Shown in pieces: positions 32,094-37,600 of a stretch of DNA of 39,486 nucleotides. The DNA comes from CAZTDU01 sp050248795 (lineage in GTDB: Bacteria; Pseudomonadota; Gammaproteobacteria; Burkholderiales; SG8-39): contig JBFWRS010000033.1 in NCBI GenBank assembly GCA_050248795.1, forward strand, positions 1 through 39,486, given 5' to 3'. The first letter of the stretch is position 1. Every line of letters starts with the position of its first letter. The position numbers and the translations under genes are program-made. Below the pieces are notes generated by a model. That model had not been told where the DNA came from. It did no database searches and saw nothing but the letters and a program-made list of their open reading frames with translations.

Positions 32094-32328
32094 ATTTCTC
32101 GGCCTTTCGTAAAGAGATGACGTGCATGTCCTCGGCCCGCTCGATGTGGACCAGGACGACCACTTCACCATTCAGGAGTCCGAACGTAACGATGCGTTTT
32201 TCACCATAGTTCTCACGCAGATCCTCGCGGGAGACGGTGAAGTTGTCCCAGATGGCTTCCGACCCCTCAAAGTCCAGTCCATGCGCCTTGATGTTCCTAC
32301 GGCGTTTGGGCTCGTCCCAGGAGGTCAT
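32038..32328 (-). CDS. brnT: BrnT-family ribonuclease toxin (cassette 5)
   Basis: 96 residues. WDEPKRRRNIKAHGLDFEGSEAIW is the BrnT signature (Trp, Lys, Asn, His and Asp in the usual spacing), followed by YGEKRIVTFGLLNGEVVVLVHI and the RNase-fold end VISLRKAEKYEARYYFE. BrnT is a RelE-like ribonuclease that inhibits translation under stress. The ATG at 32328 lies about 7 bases from the -10 box, so the message may start at or near the ATG and be leaderless; no ribosome site is seen. It is intact. Confidence 0.92.
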   Translation of the reverse strand: MTSWDEPKRRRNIKAHGLDFEGSEAIWDNFTVSREDLRENYGEKRIVTFGLLNGEVVVLVHIERAEDMHVISLRKAEKYEARYYFETAKEYFSKGR

Positions 32329-32334
32329 ACTTAA

Positions 32335-32363
32335 ATTGTAGTAACAATATGGTCTGGGCGCAA
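32335..32363 (-). promoter_or_regulatory. BrnTA promoter with palindromic operator
   Basis: On the minus strand: TTGCGC (32358-32363), a 17-base spacer and TACAAT (32335-32340). The -10 is inside ATTGT-AGTA-ACAAT (32335-32348), a perfect inverted repeat suited to a BrnA repressor. The cassette therefore carries its own promoter, unlike most in the array. Confidence 0.6.
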
Positions 32364-32392
32364 CTAGCAGTCCAGCGACAATTGCCTGCGAG

Positions 32393-32479
32393 GTCTAACG
32401 TGAAGCCCAAGCGCGCCACGCGCTGCCGCCAACGGAGGCGCTCCGCTTCATGGCGTCGCTTTGGGGCGTAAGGTTAGAC
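32393..32479 (-). repeat. attC site 4
   Basis: 87 bp from GTCTAAC (32393-32399) to GTTAGAC (32473-32479). The arm sequences (GAAGCCCAAGCGCGCC and GGCGTCGCTTTGGGGCG) are similar to those of site 2, defining one attC family. The stop codon of the cassette 4 gene is in its right core. Confidence 0.88.
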
Positions 32480-32851
32480 CTTGCTCTCATGAGAGCCATA
32501 CTGCTCAAGACTGCGTTGAACAAAGCTCGCGATTTCAGGTGGCAGGTCCGCCGCGATCTCTGAAAATCTCCGCTGCATCGCGGACGCATCAAACACCCCA
32601 TCGGGGCGGAGAACCGGGAGTCTCTTCCTTCCAACAGTAGCGTCGCCATCATCGATGCGATTGTGGGTGTACCCCGTCGAACTCCACCAGCTTAGCGCTT
32701 TCTCTCCGATCTCGCGGTCGTAGCAGAGCTGGAACCCCACTATGGTTTCATCCTCTGCGTACCAAATGATGAGGTCTTCGCTCTCTGAGCTGAACCACCT
32801 GCGCTTCGGCTCGCCCGGAACTTGGCGAACGTTCTTGTGTTCGGAGAGCAT
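32474..32851 (-). CDS. Cassette-encoded hypothetical protein (cassette 4)
   Basis: 125 residues, not assigned to a family. The first half is beta-rich with WFSSESEDLIIWYAEDETIV and GFQLCYDREIGEKALSWW; the middle has DGDATVGRKRLPVL and the end is helical (IAADLPPEIASFVQRSLEQY). The pattern DETIVGFQLCYD recalls other small cassette-encoded soluble proteins I have seen described as hypothetical. No signal peptide or membrane segment. The stop codon is in the attC core; the start ATG is about 16 bp from the upstream site. Confidence 0.75.
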   Translation of the reverse strand: MLSEHKNVRQVPGEPKRRWFSSESEDLIIWYAEDETIVGFQLCYDREIGEKALSWWSSTGYTHNRIDDGDATVGRKRLPVLRPDGVFDASAMQRRFSEIAADLPPEIASFVQRSLEQYGSHESKV

Positions 32852-32860
32852 CGTCGCAAG

Positions 32861-32947
32861 GTCTAACGTGGAAGCCAGCGGCGCGCAATCGCTGACCGTT
32901 GCATGACGCCGAGATTCTCGCGCGTCCGCTGCGCTGCCGGGTTATGC
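32861..32947 (-). repeat. attC site 3
   Basis: 87 bp from GTCTAAC (32861-32867) to GTTATGC (32941-32947). The right core holds the HicB stop codon. Confidence 0.87.
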
Positions 32948-33157
32948 GGCCTCAACCTCGACGACTTCACTGACAGAGGACGGCCTGGGAATGGGAATGC
33001 CGCCACTTCGGAGATCGTCGATATGAAGCTCAATGGCTTCACGGATCATCGCCAACGCTTCCGCTTTGGTTTCGGCCGCGGCAATGCATCCCGGGAGGTC
33101 GGGAACATATGCCCCGAATGAGGAGGGGCCCTCTTCGATGACGACGAGATAGCGCAT
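32942..33157 (-). CDS. hicB: HicB-family antitoxin (cassette 3)
   Basis: 71 residues: MRYLVVIEEGPSSFGAYVPDLPGCIAAA contains the PDLPGC hallmark, and the rest is helical (AEALAMIREAIELHIDDLRSGG). It is about half identical to the HicB of cassette 11 and of equal length, so the two pairs are related but not copies. The stop codon TAA is formed by the attC core. The gene is the second of the cassette, 11 bp after HicA. Confidence 0.93.
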   Translation of the reverse strand: MRYLVVIEEGPSSFGAYVPDLPGCIAAAETKAEALAMIREAIELHIDDLRSGGIPIPRPSSVSEVVEVEAA

Positions 33158-33168
33158 TCTGTACTCTC

Positions 33169-33357
33169 CTACTTCTTGAGCCCTGCCTGCTTCAGGGCAC
33201 TGTTGAGTGTACCGGGAGGAACGTCAATTCCCGGCTTTCCCGCTACCGTGACAGTTCCCGGTTTGCTCGGATGGTGATACTGGCGATGGCTACCCTTCAT
33301 ACGGACTTGGAACCAGCCGTCGGCCTCGATCAGTTCGATCAGCTCCCGGACCTTCAT
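33169..33357 (-). CDS. hicA: HicA-family mRNA interferase toxin (cassette 3)
   Basis: 62 residues from the ATG at 33357: MKVRELIELIEADGWFQVRMKGSHRQYHHP has the HicA fold with the catalytic histidine in GSHRQY, then TVTVAGKPGIDVPPGTLNSALKQAGLKK. It is intact, unlike the HicA of cassette 11. HicA cleaves mRNAs and tmRNA independently of the ribosome, and is neutralised by HicB. The frame extends to 33426 through the upstream attC but those residues are not family-like. Confidence 0.93.
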   Translation of the reverse strand: MKVRELIELIEADGWFQVRMKGSHRQYHHPSKPGTVTVAGKPGIDVPPGTLNSALKQAGLKK

Positions 33358-33390
33358 CGGCGTGATTCTACGCCGCCACGATTCTTTGCC

Positions 33391-33476
33391 GCATAACGTG
33401 GAGCCCAGCCGCGCCAGGCGAGGCATTGACGGAGGCGAGGCGCTTCATGGCGTCGGCCTGGGGCGCAGGGTTAGCT
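33391..33476 (-). repeat. attC site 2
   Basis: 86 bp from GCATAAC (33391-33397) to GTTAGCT (33470-33476). The arms GAGCCCAGCCGCGCC and GGCGTCGGCCTGGGGCGC match site 4 in type. Confidence 0.87.
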
Positions 33477-33758
33477 GGCATCGGTGATCGAAACGCGTTC
33501 CATCTCGCCGGCCCCAAGTGCCAAGGAGTGCCCTCTGCAGCTACCTTCACATTGGGCCACGGTCTTCGACACCCAAGCCATACCGTACTTGTCAATCTCT
33601 TCGACTTCGAAGATCTCGCCAATCATGCCTCTCAGCTCCTCAGCTTCGCTATCAGGCACACGTTCGAGCAGATTGCCGTCTATGTACAAGAGGCGCACGC
33701 GGTCGCCCACGCGAACCTGTTTGCCGTTGCAGTCAACTACGGTCTCGTCGGCGCTCAT
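33471..33758 (-). CDS. Cassette-encoded hypothetical protein (cassette 2)
   Basis: 95 residues, acidic: VVDCNGKQVRVGDRVRLLYIDGNLLERVP, then a helix (SEAEELRGMIGEIFEVEEID) and a short beta end (YGMAWVSKTVAQCEG). The KQVRVGDRVRLL pattern suggests a small KOW/SH3-like barrel seen in other short hypothetical proteins, but this is only a resemblance. No signal peptide, no membrane segment. It starts six bases from the upstream site and ends in the attC core. Confidence 0.75.
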   Translation of the reverse strand: MSADETVVDCNGKQVRVGDRVRLLYIDGNLLERVPDSEAEELRGMIGEIFEVEEIDKYGMAWVSKTVAQCEGSCRGHSLALGAGEMERVSITDAS

Positions 33759-33763
33759 ATGCC

Positions 33764-33853
33764 AGCTAACGTGCCCGGTAACCGGCGCGTGCCCGGCAGC
33801 CTACGTGCATGGCGGCGCGTCCGCACGCGTCCGAGTTGACCGGGGGGTTAGAG
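33764..33853 (-). repeat. attC site 1
   Basis: 90 bp from AGCTAAC (33764-33770) to GTTAGAG (33847-33853). From base 33766 on it is identical to site 7. Confidence 0.9.
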
Positions 33854-34167
33854 CGCACGGGCCGACCCTGCCGATTCGGACGGTGCCTTGCCAAGAAAGA
33901 ATGGCCGCTTGAGCCACCTGCCGGTGCCAACAAATAGAAATGACACGGCAATGGCGATGAACCAGTTCCAGACGAACATGATGTGCGTGAAGGGATCCCA
34001 GTACCCAAGATCCAGGCGCACGAGAAGGACGAGAGCGCTTGAGGAGATAGTAGCCGCCGACAGAATGACCACAACCGGAATCTTCGTGATCAACAGCATC
34101 AGCGACGTGACAGCGATGATTGCTATCGTGAAGACTGCGTAGATCCACATGTCGTGCGCTCTAACGT
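33766..34167 (-). repeat. Cassette duplicate, attI-proximal copy (402 bp)
   Basis: Identical over all 402 bases to 30969-31370. This copy sits next to attI, the position where new cassettes normally enter. Confidence 0.95.
33848..34150 (-). CDS. Small membrane protein (cassette 1, attI-proximal)
   Basis: The same 100-residue three-helix protein as in cassette 7, with no substitution. Upstream of the ATG (34150) the frame continues into the attI junction as MNVRAHD, which is not present in the other copy and so is unlikely to be part of the protein. As the first cassette it should be the most strongly expressed from the Pc promoter. Confidence 0.8.
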   Translation of the reverse strand: MWIYAVFTIAIIAVTSLMLLITKIPVVVILSAATISSSALVLLVRLDLGYWDPFTHIMFVWNWFIAIAVSFLFVGTGRWLKRPFFLGKAPSESAGSARAL

Positions 34168-34215
34168 TCAATCATTAGAAGAATTGCGGCTTATCTTAGA
34201 CCTGAAATCTTTCCT
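34163..34215 (-). other. attI: attI recombination site region
   Basis: The first cassette joins the intI-side sequence at a core CTCTAAC (34160-34166; GTTAGAG on the cassette strand). Just beyond, on the same strand, TCTAATgattgaac precedes it as an inverted partner, as in an attI simple site. The outer limit is not defined by sequence. Confidence 0.55.
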
Positions 34216-34225
34216 TTCGTGTCAA
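34195..34225 (-). promoter_or_regulatory. Candidate Pc promoter driving the cassette array
   Basis: On the minus strand TTGACA (34220-34225, perfect -35) and TCTAAG (34195-34200, four of six -10 bases) are 19 bases apart and point into the array. Spacing is longer than ideal. No better pair is visible between intI and the first cassette. Confidence 0.45.
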
Positions 34226-34253
34226 CTTCCCTTGGAATCAGTGCGTTACGTCA

Positions 34254-34269
34254 CTGTATGTATAACCAG
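34254..34269. promoter_or_regulatory. LexA box upstream of intI
   Basis: CTG-N10-CAG with the central bases TATGTATAAC, an excellent match to the LexA operator consensus, 21 bp before the intI start codon. It overlaps the TATGTA/TATAAC -10 region. It predicts SOS control of the integrase, as known for other integron integrases. Confidence 0.8.
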
Positions 34270-34290
34270 CACCCTGGATAGCCAGCAGGA

Positions 34291-35349
34291 ATGTCGCAAG
34301 TTCCTGATTCCCAAGACTTGCCGGATTCGGCAACCAGGCCGCCGCGGCTTCGCGAGCGCTTACGTGAGGCGATATTGCGGCGCAACTACAGCCGGCGCAC
34401 GGAGCAGTCGTACTGGTTCTGGATCCGCTGGTTCATTCGCCACAACGGCGTGCGCCACCCGGCGACGATGGGCGCCGCGGAGGTGGAGGCATTCCTGTCG
34501 TGGCTGGCGACGGAACGGAACGTAGCGGCAGCTACGCAGAACCAGGCGCTATCGGCGCTCCTGTTCCTCTACAAGGAAATGCTCGGGCAGGATCTCCCCT
34601 GGTTCAAGGACCTGGTGCGTGCCCGGCGCCCGGTGCGCAAGCCGGTGGTGCTGTCGCGCGCCGAAGCGCAGCGGCTGCTTGCCGAGATGACCGGCACCAA
34701 ATGGCTGATGGCGAGCCTGCTGTACGGCTCTGGCTTGCGCCAGATCGAATGCCTGCAGTTGCGCGTGAAGGACGTGGATTTCGCCTACCGGCAGATCCTG
34801 GTGCGCGACGGCAAGGGCGCCAAGGACCGCGTGACGATGCTGCCAGAGCAGGCGGTGCAGCCGCTGCAGGCGCACCTGGGCCGCGTGCGCGGGCTGCACC
34901 AGCGCGACCTCGCGGCGGGGCACGGCGAGGTGAGCCTTCCTCATGCGCTCGCGAGGAAATACCCGCGTGCCGGGAGGGAATGGGCCTGGCAGTTCGTGTT
35001 TCCTTCCGGCGTCCTGTCGGCGGATCCGGATTCCGGCGTGATCCGCCGCCATCACGTCTTCCCGGACACGCTCGGCCGGGCAGTGAAGGCCGCCGCGCGC
35101 GCGGCGCGTATCGTGAAGCCGGTGAGCTGCCACACGCTGCGCCACTCCTTCGCCACGCACCTGCTCGAAGCCGGCTACGACATCCGCACAGTGCAGGAAC
35201 TGCTCGGGCATTCCGACGTGTCGACGACGATGATCTACACGCACGTGCTGAACAAGGGCGGGCGCGGCGTGCTGAGCCCGGTGGATGGCTTGCCGGGCGC
35301 GCCCCCGGGCGTCGAGCAGGCGAGCGCGGCGTACGGCGTGGCGGCCTGA
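34291..35349 (+). CDS. intI: Integron integrase IntI (tyrosine recombinase)
   Basis: 352 residues. Catalytic residues are in place: Arg150 in GSGLRQIE, Lys175 in DGKGAKDR, His281 and Arg284 in HTLRHSFATH, His307 in LLGHSDV and Tyr316 in MIYTHVL. Between patches II and III, residues 211-240 contain GHGEVSLPHALARKYPRAGR and the following EWAWQFVFPS, the extra domain found only in IntI proteins and needed for attC recombination. The N-terminal helix NYSRRTEQSYWFWIRWFIR is also standard. The C-terminus is about 17 residues longer than usual. It faces away from the array, with the LexA box before its start, and is intact. Confidence 0.97.
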   Translation: MSQVPDSQDLPDSATRPPRLRERLREAILRRNYSRRTEQSYWFWIRWFIRHNGVRHPATMGAAEVEAFLSWLATERNVAAATQNQALSALLFLYKEMLGQDLPWFKDLVRARRPVRKPVVLSRAEAQRLLAEMTGTKWLMASLLYGSGLRQIECLQLRVKDVDFAYRQILVRDGKGAKDRVTMLPEQAVQPLQAHLGRVRGLHQRDLAAGHGEVSLPHALARKYPRAGREWAWQFVFPSGVLSADPDSGVIRRHHVFPDTLGRAVKAAARAARIVKPVSCHTLRHSFATHLLEAGYDIRTVQELLGHSDVSTTMIYTHVLNKGGRGVLSPVDGLPGAPPGVEQASAAYGVAA

Positions 35350-35370
35350 CAGGGCACCCTCACCCCCCTG

Positions 35371-35396
35371 CCCCTCTCCCGCTCGCGGGAGAGGGG
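35371..35396. terminator. Strong hairpin between intI and the GNAT gene
   Basis: CCCCTCTCCCG and CGGGAGAGGGG pair over 11 bp around a CTCG loop in the 55-bp gap between two convergent genes. No run of U follows on either strand, so it is not a perfect factor-independent terminator; similar CCCTCTCCC palindromes are widespread intergenic repeats in GC-rich proteobacteria. Confidence 0.5.
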
Positions 35397-35404
35397 AGCA
35401 GAGA

Positions 35405-35914
35405 CTAGGGATACTCTGATTTACTCCCGCGCAGCTCGAGTTCCCAGGTCTCGCTGACCAGGTCCTTGCCGAAGGCGCGGTTGGGTTCGGCGCCGACGAG
35501 GCGGAAGCCTGTGGCGACGTAGATCGCGCGGGCGGCGGCGAGGTCGCTCTGCGTCCATAGCGACAGCTTCGCGTAGCCGGCTTCGCGCGCGAAGGCGATG
35601 CAGGCCTCGACCAGGCTGCGGCCGATGCCGAGGCCGCGCGCACGTGGATCGAGGATCAGCAGGCGCAGCTTCGCCACCGCGTCCGACTGCCGCACGCAGA
35701 ACACCGCGCCCACCGGCTCGCCGCCGATGTCGGCAATCCAGCAGCGCTCGCGCGCCGGGTCGAGGTGCTTCAGGTAGTCCGCGACGATGCCGGCCACCAG
35801 GCCTTCGAAGCTGGCGTCGTAGCCGTACTCGCGCGCGTACAGGGCGCCGTGCGCCTGCACCACCCAGCCGTAGTCGCCCGGCCGCGGCTCGCGCAGCGTG
35901 AATGCCGCGGTCAT
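35405..35914 (-). CDS. GNAT N-acetyltransferase
   Basis: 169 residues. The acetyl-CoA loop is LLILDPRARGLGIGRSLVEACI, preceded by IGGEPVGAVFCVRQ and followed by YVATGFRLVGAEPNRAFGKDLVSETW. It resembles the acetyltransferases found next to or fused with MarR regulators. The substrate is unknown. The gene starts 12 bp after the DUF169 gene, so they are probably co-transcribed; its end faces intI across the hairpin. Codon use is like the chromosomal genes, so the integron ends before it. Confidence 0.94.
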   Translation of the reverse strand: MTAAFTLREPRPGDYGWVVQAHGALYAREYGYDASFEGLVAGIVADYLKHLDPARERCWIADIGGEPVGAVFCVRQSDAVAKLRLLILDPRARGLGIGRSLVEACIAFAREAGYAKLSLWTQSDLAAARAIYVATGFRLVGAEPNRAFGKDLVSETWELELRGSKSEYP

Positions 35915-35926
35915 CCAGGGCGCGTG

Positions 35927-36700
35927 CTACTTCCTGCCGGGATAGCTCACCGCCATGCCGGCCCGCACGTCCTGCTGGATGCCGTACTGCGCGAACGGGT
36001 AGCGAAAGCCGTTCTTCGCCAGCGCCTCCATGCCGGCGACCGCCTTGGCCAGCAGATCGGGCGGCAGCGCCATCAGCATCTCGTCGTCCAGCACGCCGCC
36101 GTAGCGCCGCTCGGCAAAGCACGGGATCGACAGGCTGGGCTCGCGCGTCGCGAGCGCCCTGCCCCAGGAATCCGCGCACGAGGATTCACCCACCACGCTC
36201 CAGTCGAAGCGCTTGTAGCCCACGTACTGCAGGCCGTTGATGAAGTAGATCATCGCGCCCGGCGTGGCGTAGAAGAGCGCGATGTCCGGCGGCGCGAGCC
36301 GGCCCGACGCGAGCGGCGACACCGCCAGCGCGTGATACTTGTCGCGCGGCACCAGGTGCATCGCCGCCTGGTGCCCGCGCGCGTCTTCCGGCGTCGCGTA
36401 CCAGACGCCGACCATGTGCTTCCCGGAACGCCAGGTGTCGTCCTGCCCGCCCAGGCCGACCACCGAACGGCACTGGTCCCCGACCAGGTCGGTCGCGGTG
36501 ATGCCCACCGTCCAGCCCAGGCGCGCCGCCTGCGCGACGATCTGGTCGAGCGTGTGCACCGACCCGTTCGGCCGGCGGATCTTCGGGATCGCCTCCATGT
36601 CGGCGACGTTCTCGTACAGCTTCATGCCGAACGGAATCGCGCGCAGCCTGAGCAGGCGCTCGAGCGCCTGTGCGGTGTCGCGAAGCGCCGCGGCGTCCAT
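35927..36700 (-). CDS. DUF169 family protein
   Basis: 257 residues. The beginning (LRDTAQALERLLRLRAIPFGMKLYENVADM) and the VGDQCRSVVGLGG, PDIALFYATPGAMIYFINGLQY and ESSCADSWG stretches match DUF169 proteins, which occur in archaea and bacteria, often near metal or CoA-related genes, and have no known activity. Conserved cysteines (in GDQCRS and SSCADS) may bind a metal or cofactor. It starts 4 bp after the dioxygenase ends, which ties it to that gene, possibly as partner or accessory. Confidence 0.85.
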   Translation of the reverse strand: MDAAALRDTAQALERLLRLRAIPFGMKLYENVADMEAIPKIRRPNGSVHTLDQIVAQAARLGWTVGITATDLVGDQCRSVVGLGGQDDTWRSGKHMVGVWYATPEDARGHQAAMHLVPRDKYHALAVSPLASGRLAPPDIALFYATPGAMIYFINGLQYVGYKRFDWSVVGESSCADSWGRALATREPSLSIPCFAERRYGGVLDDEMLMALPPDLLAKAVAGMEALAKNGFRYPFAQYGIQQDVRAGMAVSYPGRK

Positions 36701-36704
36701 GCGT

Positions 36705-37583
36705 TCAGGCCGCCGCTTCGAGCAGCGAGTGCTCGTCGACTATGGTGGTGCGCCGCAGCTCGCGCGGCTGCGACATGTCCCAGCGCCGGCCGCGGTGCAG
36801 CGTGGCGCGGTTGTCCCACATCACCAGGTCGCCCGGCTGCCAGGCGTGGCGGTGCACGAACTGGCGCTGCGTGGCGTGCTCGAGCAGGTCGGCGAGCAGC
36901 AGCCTGCCCTCGGGCACGCTCATGCGCGGGATGTGCGTGGCGTGCACGCCCACCCACAGCACCTTGCGGCCGGAGTCCGGGTGCACGCGCACCAGCGGCC
37001 AGCGCACCGGCGGAAACTTCGCCATTTGTTCGGGCGTGTAGCTGGTGTCGCCCATGGCGATGCGCGAATGGAAGGCGAAGTGCTCGGACACGAGCCCGGC
37101 GATCTCCTCCTTCAGTTCCGCGCTGAGCGCGTCCCAGGCCGCGCGCAGGTCGCAGAACTCGGTCTCCCCGCCCCTGGGCGGCACCACCACCGCGTGCAGG
37201 AACGAATACTTCGCCGCCGGCTTCTGGAACGAACTGTCGCTGTGCCACAGCGCGTTGGCGACGTTGCTGGCGATTTTTGCCATGTTCGCGCGGTCCACGC
37301 GGCCCCTGGCGTCGACGTTGGAGATGTCGATCAGCTCGTCGTACCTGAAGCGGTGCGCGCCGGCGCGCGCCTTGCGCAGCCCCGCGTCCAGCCTGCCGAA
37401 CTGCCGCGTGAACGCGATCTGCTGGTCCTCGTCCATCGGCTGGCCGCGGAACACCAGCACCGCGTACTCGTTCATCGCGTCCTCGATCTGCCGCACCGCC
37501 TCGGGCGCAAGCGGCTGGCGGATGTCCACGCCATAGGCCTCGGCGGCGAAGATCGGGTGCAGGGGTTTGAGCTGCAGGCTCAT
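36705..37583 (-). CDS. TauD/TfdA-family Fe(II)/2-oxoglutarate dioxygenase
   Basis: 292 residues. WHSDSSF gives His114 and Asp116; NRATLHRGRRWD gives His263; Arg274 and Arg277 follow. The N-terminus (LHPIFAAEAYGVDIRQPL) and the ILVFRGQPMDEDQQIAF-type stretch are as in 2,4-dichlorophenoxyacetate or related dioxygenases. It is the third TauD enzyme in the window and is not a copy of the other two. It leads a leftward unit with the DUF169 protein and GNAT, and is divergent from the PrpF gene with only 17 bp between start codons, so they may share control. Confidence 0.94.
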   Translation of the reverse strand: MSLQLKPLHPIFAAEAYGVDIRQPLAPEAVRQIEDAMNEYAVLVFRGQPMDEDQQIAFTRQFGRLDAGLRKARAGAHRFRYDELIDISNVDARGRVDRANMAKIASNVANALWHSDSSFQKPAAKYSFLHAVVVPPRGGETEFCDLRAAWDALSAELKEEIAGLVSEHFAFHSRIAMGDTSYTPEQMAKFPPVRWPLVRVHPDSGRKVLWVGVHATHIPRMSVPEGRLLLADLLEHATQRQFVHRHAWQPGDLVMWDNRATLHRGRRWDMSQPRELRRTTIVDEHSLLEAAA

Positions 37584-37600
37584 GAAGCTATTCTAGTCCC

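Larger units (their letters stand above)
27282..35349. mobile_element. Chromosomal integron: 12-cassette array, attI region and intI
   Basis: All parts of an integron are present: an integrase with the integron-specific domain (34291-35349, +), an attI region, and a run of small leftward genes, each followed by a 57-91 bp imperfect palindrome whose outer ends are RYYYAAC and GTTRRRY cores. Cassette genes point away from intI, as in known integrons. They have lower and more variable GC than the flanking genes and several start or stop inside the recombination sites. No transposase, resistance gene or plasmid feature is seen, so this appears to be a sedentary chromosomal array. Confidence 0.93.

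Noticed and set aside
28635..33853. CRISPR-like repeat spacing of the attC palindromes
   Set aside because: Repeats are long, imperfect palindromes of differing sequence separated by genes of variable length, with no cas genes.
30969..34167. The 402-bp identity as a plain assembly artefact
   Set aside because: Junction bases and neighbouring cassettes differ on both sides and edges fall at recombination cores, which fits biology; only long reads can finally exclude it.
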